From contig CAJQSN010000043.1 in NCBI GenBank assembly GCA_905614355.1, forward strand, positions 1 to 64,000: a stretch of 64,000 bases of DNA, written 5' to 3'. How positions within the stretch are numbered: the first letter of the stretch is position 1; each line of letters starts with the position of its first letter. This DNA is from an uncultured Rhodospirillales bacterium (lineage in GTDB: Bacteria > Pseudomonadota > Alphaproteobacteria > Rhodospirillales > UBA2165). A model generated the notes under the pieces. The model had not been told where the DNA came from. It did no database searches and was given only the letters and a program-made list of their open reading frames with translations. Of the stretch, positions 8,680 through 17,538 are shown piece after piece. The position numbers and the translations under genes were made by a program.

Positions 8680-10860
8680 ATGCCACAAGAAATTAAAAAG
8701 AACCCTGGGCATACGTGCATTCAATTGTTCTTAATCCTTTCTCTAATTATTTGTTTTGGTACTTTTAAAGAAGGTCTTGCCAAAAACAATCCTCAACTCA
8801 AGAATAAACCTCTAGCCTTCACATCGGATGAAGTGATCCACGACAAAGAACTCGGGGTTATTAAAGCTTCGGGAAACGTTGAAATATTCAACAACAAACA
8901 GGTCTTATTGGCTGATAGAATTTCTTATAACCAACGTCAAGATATGGTGACAGCCTCTGGTAATGTAAGTCTTCTAGATTCTGCCGGACACGTGTTATTC
9001 GCGGAATATATGGAACTTAGTGGTAATTTTAAAACTGCCTTTATTCAAAATATTAAAATTCGTCTATCCGATAATGCCAGAATTGTAGCCAGTAATGCTG
9101 AGCGTTACGATGGAAACTCTACAGAAATGAAAAATGCTGTTTATTCACCCTGCACCACCTGCGCCAGTATGCCGGATCAACCTCCATTATGGCAGCTTAA
9201 GGCAAAAAAAATTATACATAACCAAAAGCAGCAAGAACTGGAATATTATGACGTATGGATGGAATTGGTCGGTTTACCCCTTTTCTATACACCTTACTTC
9301 TGGCATCCAGATCCAACGGTCAAAAGAAGATCAGGGTTCTTAGCACCAAGTACAGGTGGAACAACATACTTAGGTACAACCGTTACTACGCCATATTTTT
9401 ATGCAATTTCACCGAGCAGAGATCTTACTATCTCGCCTACAGTTGCGACTAGGGAACGGTTTCTCGTGTCTGGAGTTTATAGGGACAGGTATACTAATGG
9501 TGCAATAGATTTTGGTGGCAGCCTAGCATATAACTCAAATAACAAGATAAGAGGACATATTAAGAGTGATGTACGATTTGATTTAGATGACGAATGGCGA
9601 TTAGGCCTTGATGTAAACAGGTCAACAGATGATACATATCTGCGGAGTTATGGCATTCCAACGTCTCGTGTGCTGACAACAAAAGCTTATACCGAGGGCT
9701 TTAGTCAGCGAAATTATTTAGCAGCAGAGGCTTATTCATTTCAGGGTACAGCAATTGAAGATGATCGGGATCAATCTCCATTAGTTTTACCTGTGGTAAC
9801 ATTCAATCACCAAAGTGAAATAGGACGATTAGGATCAAGTAATAATTTTAACGCCAGCTCAATTATGCTGACCCGAAAAAATGGTAATAATACGCGACGT
9901 ATTTCGGTTGATGGTGGCTGGCACCTACCACTCATTGGACGGAGAGGTGACATCACTAAAGTTTCGGTGACTGCGCGCGGCGACCTATACCAAGTTAGAA
10001 ACCTAACTCTCGACAAAAGGAAAGGCAAATATTCTGGTTTTTCTAGCCGCTTTCGCCCGCAAATCAAGGTTGGCTGGCGATTTCCACTTGCACGCCAACA
10101 TGGTAAAATTAGTCAGACATTAGAACCTATAGCATCTACGATCATTAGCCCTTACGGCGGGAACTTTGCGAAAATACCAAATGAAGATAGTATCAGCATG
10201 GAGTTTGATGACACAAATTTGTTCAGTGATAATGTATTTACTGGGCGCGATAGGGTTGAAGGAGGCCCGCGCATAAAATATGGCCTCAAATGGGGTTTAA
10301 TTGGGTCGAAAGGTGGGTATACAACTGCATTTTTAGGACAGCGCTACCGTCCAAAAGACGACAATACATTTGTTGAAGGATCTGGGCTAGAGGGACTGTT
10401 GTCCGATTTTGTTGGGCGAGTAAATGTATCCCCCGGAAATCACCTCAATCTAGGTTACCGAACGCGTCTTGATAAGGATAATTTTTCTTTTAAGCGAAAT
10501 GAGTTACAACTTACGGTTGGACCACCCGCTCTCAAACTCGGGTTGGATTATATATTTTTTGAATCTCAGAGTGATACTGATTTTTCCGGACGCGAAGAAG
10601 TATCCAGCAATATTTCAGCTAAACTAAATAGATTTTGGTACACTAGTATTGCAACCCGCTATGACTTAGCAGGTGACGGTGATTTACGCAATTTAGGTGT
10701 TAACTTAACTTATGATTGCGAGTGTTTTAAGATTACCACCAGTTTCACTAGACAATTTTACAAAGATCGAGATGTGCGCCCTGGTGATACTATTTTGGTT
10801 AAATTTAACTTTAAAACTTTAGGGGATATACAAACGGGCCTTAACTCCGCTAATAAATAA
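8680..10860 (+). CDS. lptD: LPS-assembly outer-membrane protein LptD
   Basis: A 726-residue protein that inserts lipopolysaccharide into the outer leaflet of the outer membrane. A signal peptide covers residues about 15-35 (hydrophobic run then GLAKN). Residues about 45-150 form the OstA/LptA-like jellyroll (LADRISYNQRQDMVTASG), and the rest is a beta barrel. Cysteines in SPCTTCASMP (near 147) and YDCECF (near 683) are placed like the disulfide-forming pairs of LptD proteins, which are needed for a working barrel. The partner LptE was not seen in the window, as is common in this class. Start ATG 8680, three bases after lptG; surA follows after 34 bases. Confidence 0.93.
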   Translation: MPQEIKKNPGHTCIQLFLILSLIICFGTFKEGLAKNNPQLKNKPLAFTSDEVIHDKELGVIKASGNVEIFNNKQVLLADRISYNQRQDMVTASGNVSLLDSAGHVLFAEYMELSGNFKTAFIQNIKIRLSDNARIVASNAERYDGNSTEMKNAVYSPCTTCASMPDQPPLWQLKAKKIIHNQKQQELEYYDVWMELVGLPLFYTPYFWHPDPTVKRRSGFLAPSTGGTTYLGTTVTTPYFYAISPSRDLTISPTVATRERFLVSGVYRDRYTNGAIDFGGSLAYNSNNKIRGHIKSDVRFDLDDEWRLGLDVNRSTDDTYLRSYGIPTSRVLTTKAYTEGFSQRNYLAAEAYSFQGTAIEDDRDQSPLVLPVVTFNHQSEIGRLGSSNNFNASSIMLTRKNGNNTRRISVDGGWHLPLIGRRGDITKVSVTARGDLYQVRNLTLDKRKGKYSGFSSRFRPQIKVGWRFPLARQHGKISQTLEPIASTIISPYGGNFAKIPNEDSISMEFDDTNLFSDNVFTGRDRVEGGPRIKYGLKWGLIGSKGGYTTAFLGQRYRPKDDNTFVEGSGLEGLLSDFVGRVNVSPGNHLNLGYRTRLDKDNFSFKRNELQLTVGPPALKLGLDYIFFESQSDTDFSGREEVSSNISAKLNRFWYTSIATRYDLAGDGDLRNLGVNLTYDCECFKITTSFTRQFYKDRDVRPGDTILVKFNFKTLGDIQTGLNSANK

Positions 10861-10894
10861 AATTCAATAGAGACCAAAGGTATACGCATACGTT

Positions 10895-12226
10895 ATGATA
10901 AAAAAGATTAATAAATTTTATACCGCTTACTTGGGGAAAATAATTTTTCCAAAAAAAAGATTATTATTCGTAACGTTATTATTTTTTTCCATGATCACTC
11001 CGTTAATTCCTGTTTCAGCTCAGTTGTATAATACCAAACAACAAGGTATCGTTGCCGTTGTTAATACAGATATTATCTCTCAATTTGATTTTATTGATCG
11101 CATTAAACTAGTTATTTTTACATCACGGCTACCTAACGATAAAAAAACTATTAAACGAATTTCTCCACAAATTTTGCGGGGACTTATAACCGATCAACTT
11201 AAATTACAAAAAACTAAAAAATTAGGCATCAAGGTCGGACAAAAAGAATTGAAAGCCGCAATAACCAAAATAGAGAGAGTGAATGGTTTGGTTAAAGGTG
11301 GAATGCGAATATTAATGAAAGAAAAAGGTATCAATTTTCGTTCGTTTGAACGCCAAATTGAAATCCAAACAGCATGGCGAAAAGCTGTTGTTAAAAAAGT
11401 TCTCTCTACCAAAAAAATTAATGATGAAGCCGTGGACAGCGCTATTACTGCAATTGAATTAAATAAAGGAAAACCAGAATACAACGTTGGTGAAATATTC
11501 TTCTCATTTGAACCCAGTAAATCAACAGTGGAAACCGGTCAAATTGCTATGCGTTTGTATTCTCAATTAAAACAGGGAGCTAATTTTTCTGCATTGGCTC
11601 GCGCCTTTTCGCAAAGCGTATCTGCAGCCAATGGCGGTAAACTAGGTTGGGTTAGACATGACCAGGTTGAAAAAAATTTATCAAATACCATGACCCTAAT
11701 GGAGAAAAATACTATTTCTAAACCATTCAAAGGAGAAGGTGGGTATTATATTTTGAAGCTTTTTGATAAACGCCTATCCTCTGGAGTTCCCAGTGAAAAA
11801 ATAAAAATTACCCTTCAACAATTATTTATTCCATTCCCAGAAAATTCTAGAATTGAACAAATAACTGATGTTGAAGAACGAGCGGAAAATATTTCCTCAA
11901 ACGTAAAAACTTGCTCAAATTTTAATAAAAAAGGAAAAGAGCTCGGATCAAAACAATCGGGTGAACTGAAAGTTGAGGATATTTTACAGCTACCAAGCAA
12001 TATACGCAATATAGTCCAAAAAATCGAATTGTCCAAAGCAAGCAAACCAATCAGAACTAGGACTGGTATTTTAATAATTATGGTCTGTAAAAGAAATGGT
12101 GGCGGCACTGCAAAGGATTTGCGAGCTCAAATCAAGAGTGTGCTACTACAACAGCATGCAGTTGTAGCTGACAGGCGTATGTTGCGGGATATTAGACGCA
12201 TTGCTTTCTTGGATATCAGACAATGA
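10895..12226 (+). CDS. surA: Periplasmic chaperone / peptidyl-prolyl isomerase SurA
   Basis: A 443-residue exported protein. There is a hydrophobic signal sequence at about 24-43 ending in PVSAQ. Residues about 50-190 form the SurA N-terminal chaperone domain (IVAVVNTDIISQFDFIDRI), and about 195-300 is a parvulin (PpiC) domain: YNVGEIFFSF, the LKQGANFSALARAFSQ helix and NGGKLGWV. A second, degenerate parvulin-like part follows. SurA escorts outer-membrane proteins, LptD among them, to the BAM machine, which fits its place right after lptD. Its last four bases overlap the pdxA start (ATGA), so pdxA is translationally coupled. Confidence 0.92.
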   Translation: MIKKINKFYTAYLGKIIFPKKRLLFVTLLFFSMITPLIPVSAQLYNTKQQGIVAVVNTDIISQFDFIDRIKLVIFTSRLPNDKKTIKRISPQILRGLITDQLKLQKTKKLGIKVGQKELKAAITKIERVNGLVKGGMRILMKEKGINFRSFERQIEIQTAWRKAVVKKVLSTKKINDEAVDSAITAIELNKGKPEYNVGEIFFSFEPSKSTVETGQIAMRLYSQLKQGANFSALARAFSQSVSAANGGKLGWVRHDQVEKNLSNTMTLMEKNTISKPFKGEGGYYILKLFDKRLSSGVPSEKIKITLQQLFIPFPENSRIEQITDVEERAENISSNVKTCSNFNKKGKELGSKQSGELKVEDILQLPSNIRNIVQKIELSKASKPIRTRTGILIIMVCKRNGGGTAKDLRAQIKSVLLQQHAVVADRRMLRDIRRIAFLDIRQ

Positions 12227-13239
12227 TAAAACCTGGCCTCCCTACAGTTTTGACCATGGGTGAGCCAAGTGGTATCGGTGGCGAAATAGCGGTAAAAGCA
12301 TGGCTTTCAACACATAACGAGCCGCAGCCATTTTGTATAATCGACTCCCCCGCTAGACTTAAGAAGATTTGTAACTCTCTATCATTAAATACCAACATTA
12401 CCGAAATTTCAAATATAGAAGAAACCGCTAACGTATTTAACAAAGCTCTGCCAGTTTTACCTTTAAAATTGCCTAAGGACGCTATCCCGGGGGAGTTAAA
12501 CACCTCAAATAGTCCAGCCGTGATATTGGCAATTAAACAAGCCGTAAAATTAGTTCAAATGGGTAAAGCCAATGCCATGGTCACAAACCCTATACATAAG
12601 AATATATTATATGAATCTGGCTTCTCCTATCCTGGACATACAGAATATTTAGCGTCATTAGCCAATGTTAAGACTGAACCAGTGATGATGCTGGTATCGG
12701 ACCGCTTACGTGTTATTCCGGTGACTCGTCATGTCAGTATGAGGGATGCCATAAATAACCTAACTTCAGAACTAATAGTTGAAACAGCTATCATTGCAGA
12801 TAAAGCATTACGGCAGGATTTTGGAATTTCTAATCCCAGAATAGCAATTGCTGGACTCAATCCTCACGCCGGTGAGGGTGGAGTAATGGGGAATGAAGAA
12901 AAAACTTGTATTGAACCTGCTATCCACATATTAGCAGAAAAAGGTTTATCAGTAACTGGCCCTAAACCTCCAGATACTCTATTCCACCGTCAAGCTCGTA
13001 CAACTTATGATGTTGTGCTATGTATGTATCATGATCAAGCCCTTATTCCAATAAAGACTTTAGATTTTGAAACTGCTGTAAATGTAACTTTGGGCTTACC
13101 GTTTATCCGAACATCACCAGACCACGGAACAGCACTAGATATTGCTGGGAAGGGATTTGCCAATGAAAAAAGCTTAATTTCTGCTCTTAAAATGGCTAAT
13201 AAGATGGCATATAATAGGTCAATAACTACTCAAAAATAA
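12223..13239 (+). CDS. pdxA: 4-hydroxythreonine-4-phosphate dehydrogenase PdxA
   Basis: A 338-residue enzyme of pyridoxal phosphate synthesis (DXP-dependent route): it oxidises 4-phosphohydroxy-L-threonine with NAD+. Seen: LTMGEPSGIGGEIAVKAW near the N terminus, SYPGHTEYLA near 137, NPHAGEGG near 212 and MYHDQALIPIK near 266; the histidines in the last three motifs are the known metal ligands. Length is normal. It overlaps surA by four bases at its start, and its stop overlaps the first base of rsmA (TAATG). The surA-pdxA-rsmA order is widely conserved in proteobacteria. Confidence 0.95.
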   Translation: MIKPGLPTVLTMGEPSGIGGEIAVKAWLSTHNEPQPFCIIDSPARLKKICNSLSLNTNITEISNIEETANVFNKALPVLPLKLPKDAIPGELNTSNSPAVILAIKQAVKLVQMGKANAMVTNPIHKNILYESGFSYPGHTEYLASLANVKTEPVMMLVSDRLRVIPVTRHVSMRDAINNLTSELIVETAIIADKALRQDFGISNPRIAIAGLNPHAGEGGVMGNEEKTCIEPAIHILAEKGLSVTGPKPPDTLFHRQARTTYDVVLCMYHDQALIPIKTLDFETAVNVTLGLPFIRTSPDHGTALDIAGKGFANEKSLISALKMANKMAYNRSITTQK

Positions 13240-14081
13240 TGATTAAGAAAGATAAAATAAAGCCTTTGCGTGAGATTCTTGTCAATTCTAATTTGAATGC
13301 AAGAAAATCTCTGGGTCAGCATTTTCTATTTGACCAAAATCTAACCGATAGAATAGCACGGGTAGCTAGTGACAATACAAATGACCTCTCAGAATATACA
13401 GTGATTGAAATAGGGCCGGGTCCCGGTGGGTTAACCCGGTCGTTATTAGATCACAAACCCAAACAACTTTATGTGATAGAACGCGACCCACGATGCATTG
13501 AATTTCTAAAACAACTACACGAAGTCCATACTAATAAATTGACCATTATAATGGGTGATGCTTTAAAATTTAATATCTCAAGTATAGGACAGGCACCTCG
13601 TCGAATCATAGCAAACTTACCCTACAATATCTCAACAGCACTTTTAATAAAATGGCTGCGGCAGATTAAACATATAGAACAGATGACTTTAATGTTTCAA
13701 ACAGAAGTCGTTGATAGAATAGTTGCACAGCCTTCACGCAAATCGTACGGCAGGCTCAGTGTTATTACCCAATGGCTTTGTGAGCCTAAGTTAGAGTTTC
13801 ATATAGATAAACGTGCTTTCGTTCCGCCGCCTAAGGTAGGTTCCAGCCTTCTTACTTTAAAGCCTCGGCCCTCTCCACTTCACCCTGCTCAATTTGAATA
13901 TTTGGAAAAAATAACAGCAGTAGCATTTGGACAACGGCGAAAAATGTTACGTTCTTCGCTAAAACCACTAGATATTGATCTTCCCGCTCTGGGTATTGAT
14001 CCAACAGCGCGGCCTGAAAACTTATCCATCGAGGAATTCTGCCTATTGGCCCAAGTTATTGAAAGGCGCTCTCTAGGTTAA
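13239..14081 (+). CDS. rsmA: 16S rRNA dimethyladenosine transferase RsmA (KsgA)
   Basis: Dimethylates two adjacent adenosines near the 3' end of 16S rRNA during 30S assembly, using S-adenosylmethionine. A 280-residue protein with the SAM motif VIEIGPGPGGLTRSLL near residues 58-73, the catalytic-site motif NLPYNIST near 128, and the C-terminal signature FVPPPKVGSSLLTLKPR followed by FGQRRKMLRSSL. A short N-terminal extension precedes the usual KSLGQHFL-type start, here KSLGQHFLFDQNL. Its start codon shares a base with the pdxA stop. It ends only one base before the stop codon of the opposing gmk gene, leaving no room for a terminator between them. Confidence 0.96.
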   Translation: MIKKDKIKPLREILVNSNLNARKSLGQHFLFDQNLTDRIARVASDNTNDLSEYTVIEIGPGPGGLTRSLLDHKPKQLYVIERDPRCIEFLKQLHEVHTNKLTIIMGDALKFNISSIGQAPRRIIANLPYNISTALLIKWLRQIKHIEQMTLMFQTEVVDRIVAQPSRKSYGRLSVITQWLCEPKLEFHIDKRAFVPPPKVGSSLLTLKPRPSPLHPAQFEYLEKITAVAFGQRRKMLRSSLKPLDIDLPALGIDPTARPENLSIEEFCLLAQVIERRSLG

Positions 14082-14082
14082 C

Positions 14083-14733
14083 TTAATTAGGTGCCCTCAA
14101 ATTTTGAACAAACTCATGCAAACCAATTTGGCGCTCAATACTAATACGTTCCGCCGCCAAAATTTTTTCTACACACTGGACGCTCGTCTCGATATCTTCA
14201 TTAATAATGACGTATTTATATTCTCGATAGTGGCTCATTTCATCAGATGCTTTAGCCATACGCTGTTGCACTATTTCTTCAGTATCCTGAGCCCGCGTTC
14301 GGAGACGACTTTCGAGTTCTTTCGTATTCGGGGGCAATATAAACACACTGACTAAATCTTTTTTTGCATTTTCATTATCCGCCAACTGCTGTGTACCCTG
14401 CCAGTCAATATCAAATAAAATATCTTGCCCATTTAACAATGCATCTTCAACTGGTATTTTGGGCGTGCCATAGAGATTATCAAAGACATTAGCATATTCT
14501 AATAACTCACCACGACCAGCCATCAGGTTGAACTTTGTCTCATCAACAAAGTAATAGTCTTCGCCATCTCGTTCACCTGGCCTCATTGGGCGGGTAGTCG
14601 CAGAAATAGACATTGTTAGATTTGCATCACGTTCTAACATTGCACGAGAAATAGTTGTCTTCCCAGCTCCCGAAGGAGAAGATAAAACAAGCATCAGACC
14701 ACGCCGCGAAAAAGAAGTGTTATCATTATTCAA
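14083..14733 (-). CDS. gmk: Guanylate kinase
   Basis: Phosphorylates GMP to GDP with ATP. The P-loop SSPSGAGKTT and the GMP-binding stretch SATTRPMRPGERDGEDYYF are seen in order. The start is uncertain because there is no ATG ahead of the P-loop at the right distance: I prefer the TTG at 14733, which has AGG about eight bases upstream and gives 216 residues, the usual family length. A TTG at 14763 would add ten residues and a longer overlap with yicC; an ATG at 14694 would remove the residues just before the P-loop strand. The gene overlaps the end of yicC by eight bases and is likely translationally coupled to it. Confidence 0.93.
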   Translation of the reverse strand: MNNDNTSFSRRGLMLVLSSPSGAGKTTISRAMLERDANLTMSISATTRPMRPGERDGEDYYFVDETKFNLMAGRGELLEYANVFDNLYGTPKIPVEDALLNGQDILFDIDWQGTQQLADNENAKKDLVSVFILPPNTKELESRLRTRAQDTEEIVQQRMAKASDEMSHYREYKYVIINEDIETSVQCVEKILAAERISIERQIGLHEFVQNLRAPN

Positions 14734-15643
14734 TATTTTGGACCTGCTCGCGATATTGTTCAATTACAGCTTTTAACTCAAGTCCTATTTTTGATAGACT
14801 TATATCAGATGCTTTGGAACATAGTGTATTTACTTCTCTATTAAATTCCTGGCAAAGAAAATCAAGTTTTCGGCCGATGATGCCACCTTCTTCCATAAGC
14901 ACTTTCGCTGATTCTACGTGAGATTTCAGCCTGTCTAATTCCTCTCTAACATCTGCTTTAATCATAAAAATTGCAGCTTCTTGCGCTAATCGCTCATCTG
15001 GCAGACGCGGAAGGGCCTCTAATAACTCTTCGATTTGGTGATTGAGCCTTTTGCGAATATTAGCAGGTTGCAAAGCTACAATTTTTTCAGCCTGTTCACA
15101 AAGCTTGTCTATTTTTTTTAGCTGATTAAATAATACCATAGCAATTCGTCTCCCTTCTTCAATACGGCTTTGAAATAACGCAGAAAGGGCAGAATCAAGG
15201 CTTAGCAATATTTCTTTTTCAAGAATCGGATAATCTGAGCTATATTCATTCTCGGATAAAGGTTCTATAACCCCACGAACAGCAAAAATTCCATCAAGTC
15301 TTGGTTTCTCAAATCCTTTTAGATTGGATTGCAACTCTTCCGCCGTCTCAATAAGTTGATTGAGCAAAGTACGGTTTATCTTGTATTGATTTTGATGTGG
15401 TTTCTCTTGGATAGTCAAATTTAGATTTAGATTTCCGCGCTTAAATACCTTTCCACCGGCTAACCTTGCTAAGGGGTCAAGTTTTTCATAGCCTTGTGGA
15501 AGACGACATCTGATATCTAGTCCCTTCCCATTTACACTTTTAACTTCCCAAGTCCAGCTACAGTCACTCATAATCCCGTTACTACTGCCGAACCCAGTCA
15601 TACTAGAGATTTTAGATAAAGTCGTTTCATTTCTATTATTCAT
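14726..15643 (-). CDS. yicC: YicC family endoribonuclease
   Basis: A 305-residue YicC protein. The diagnostic SMTGFG motif near residue 14 (usually at the extreme N terminus) is present, followed by VKSVNGKGLDIRCRLP and the C-terminal region with GRKLDFLCQEFNREVNTL, the strongly conserved DUF1732 block. YicC proteins have been described as RNases involved in sRNA and stress-related RNA decay. The start at 15643 is an ATG; an internal ATG at the M of SMTGFG would shorten the protein by 14 residues. yicC-gmk pairing is widespread, and the two genes overlap by eight bases here. Confidence 0.92.
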   Translation of the reverse strand: MNNRNETTLSKISSMTGFGSSNGIMSDCSWTWEVKSVNGKGLDIRCRLPQGYEKLDPLARLAGGKVFKRGNLNLNLTIQEKPHQNQYKINRTLLNQLIETAEELQSNLKGFEKPRLDGIFAVRGVIEPLSENEYSSDYPILEKEILLSLDSALSALFQSRIEEGRRIAMVLFNQLKKIDKLCEQAEKIVALQPANIRKRLNHQIEELLEALPRLPDERLAQEAAIFMIKADVREELDRLKSHVESAKVLMEEGGIIGRKLDFLCQEFNREVNTLCSKASDISLSKIGLELKAVIEQYREQVQNIE

Positions 15644-15747
15644 GTATATTAAATAGCATATTCTTTTTGATATGCCATTGTAAAATATAAGATGGGTCGA
15701 TTAACCCAAAATAAAAAAATTTACACAAAAGGGCCCAAGTAAAAAAA

Positions 15748-16496
15748 TTTAAAGCTATTTTAATTAGCGGTGCATCTAGTGCTATTTGAAAAGCCTTAGC
15801 TAACAACTTTGCAGGGCCAGGGATTTTTATAGCAACATCTGGACGTAAGTAATCCTATTTACACACAATATCTAAACAATGCTAATCTAAAGGAGCGATG
15901 GTTGTTTTAAAAATAATTGACGTGATAAATCAGACGGCTAAGGAAAATCGGATTGAAACTATTGATAACACCCAACCATGAGATCTTGTCATAGCTAATG
16001 CTGGTGTCTCTATAAATACTTCTAGCGAGTTAAAAATTTAACTACGCGGCATTATGGATATTGATATGTCTGTTGTTTTAAACACAATTAAACCTATTTT
16101 ACTGCGAATAGTCTAGCAGCGAACAGGCACAATAGCTTTAATTAGTTGGCTTGCGGGGTTCCATGTTATGCTAAGCGTACTTGAATAGGGTGGCTAGTAA
16201 AGCTTGGGTGTAATTCTACGGTCAGGGGGACTACGAAGCAACTTTTCCCCAACGGGCATCAGACTATCTGTTATCTATACCAAATTTGTTGAAAGTCCCA
16301 TCACTCAACAAAACACGTTCTTCATGACCTTCCTTATGGACACCCAAAAGGTATAAATATTATTCTAAGTTGATTAGAAAAAAATAAGGCGCAAATAGCT
16401 CTCGCTTTCCCGTTATATGTACTTGTTTCATTTTTATGTCTACTTATTAATCGTTTAAATAGCAGGTTTGCGAATTACTCCCTAATAAAAGAGTGA
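15748..16496 (+). pseudogene. Decayed short-chain dehydrogenase/reductase (SDR)
   Basis: This stretch has no intact gene, but the + strand reads as an SDR in one main frame interrupted by many stops. From 15748: ILISGASSAI, then a TGA where the Gly of the GxxxGxG motif is expected, then KALANNFAGPGIFIATSGR; from about 15970: DLVIANAGVSINTS; then GIMDIDMSVVLNTIKPILL; QRTGTIALISWLAGFH; a stretch in another frame reading SKAWV and FYGQG (16196-16228) where the active-site region should be; back to GLRSNFSPTGIRLSVIY; and the C terminus IALAFPLYVLVSFLCLLINR in a further frame ending at 16496. At least seven in-frame stops and several frameshifts make it clearly dead. Overall length (about 250 codons) fits an intact ancestral SDR. 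Confidence 0.85.
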
Positions 16497-16559
16497 ATTA
16501 TATTTTACTCAATTCTATTTAAGCAGGTAAAATATAACAAAACCTGGTGTTTTTTAATC

Positions 16560-17519
16560 TCATTTAATCAAATGGCGCCATTTTGCAACGTTCTTATTAT
16601 GGTCAGCTAAATTTTTTGCAAAAATATGACCTCCCTTCCCATCTGCAACAAAGTAAAGCTCGTCAGTATTTATTGGGTTCATCACAGCTTGTATTGCGGC
16701 TAGGCCAGGATTGGTAATAGGCCCCGGGGGTAAACCTTTGATATAGTATGTGTTATATGGGCTCCGCGTGTTAAGATCACCCCTGGTTAAAGCACGTTCT
16801 AATTTTAATTGCCCTTTTGTTATAGAAAAAATAACCGTTGGATCTGACTGCAGCTTCATATTACGCCGTAAACGATTCATAAAAACTCCAGCTATACGAG
16901 CACGTTCTGCCGAACGTCCTGTTTCTTTTTCAACGATAGATGCCAGTATAATTGCATCTTTAATACTAAATATTGGCAATTTAAGCGTTCGATTCTGCCA
17001 CGATTTAGCAAGTACTCCTCTCATCCCAACAAGCATCCGTCTTACTATAGTACTCCTATTATCCCCATAGGAAAAATAATAAGTTTCTGGTAAAAGTTTA
17101 CCTTCACTCAAGGGCATTATAGCCTTCCCAGTCAATCCATCAGTTTTATTTAATACCTCAAGAATTTGTTTGTTAGTGAGACCTTCAGCGACCGTCAGTC
17201 GACGAACAACCTGCTTGCCCTTTTGTAGTATATTCATAACAGCACGAGGGCTTACATGTTTAGAGAAAGAGAATTCCCCAGCTTTCAAACTCTTACCAGC
17301 GCCAACAGTTCTAGCACTAATACTAAACACAAGGGGAATTTTAATTATATTGTGACGGCCGAGTATTACTGCAATGCGTTCAATTCCAACGCCCCGAGGG
17401 ATTACAATAGTTTTTTCAGTTGGCAGAGGGCCCGGCAAAACAAACTGGCCATACCCCCAAGCACAAAGAATTAAAAATACCAAAAAAATGAGTGCACATA
17501 AAACAATTAACCATCGCAT
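16560..17519 (-). CDS. mltG: Endolytic murein transglycosylase MltG (YceG)
   Basis: A 319-residue membrane-anchored enzyme that cuts nascent peptidoglycan strands and so ends their elongation. One membrane segment at residues about 3-22, a LysM-like region (about 35-85, TIVIPRGVGIERIAVIL), and the YceG catalytic domain with the essential glutamate in SIVEKETG near 195 and the tail FVADGKGGHIFAKNLADH. Length is typical. It follows fabF on the same strand after 19 bases, an order (fabF-mltG) seen in many alphaproteobacteria, and is probably co-transcribed with it. Confidence 0.93.
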   Translation of the reverse strand: MRWLIVLCALIFLVFLILCAWGYGQFVLPGPLPTEKTIVIPRGVGIERIAVILGRHNIIKIPLVFSISARTVGAGKSLKAGEFSFSKHVSPRAVMNILQKGKQVVRRLTVAEGLTNKQILEVLNKTDGLTGKAIMPLSEGKLLPETYYFSYGDNRSTIVRRMLVGMRGVLAKSWQNRTLKLPIFSIKDAIILASIVEKETGRSAERARIAGVFMNRLRRNMKLQSDPTVIFSITKGQLKLERALTRGDLNTRSPYNTYYIKGLPPGPITNPGLAAIQAVMNPINTDELYFVADGKGGHIFAKNLADHNKNVAKWRHLIK

Positions 17520-17538
17520 AATTTATACTATAAAAGGT

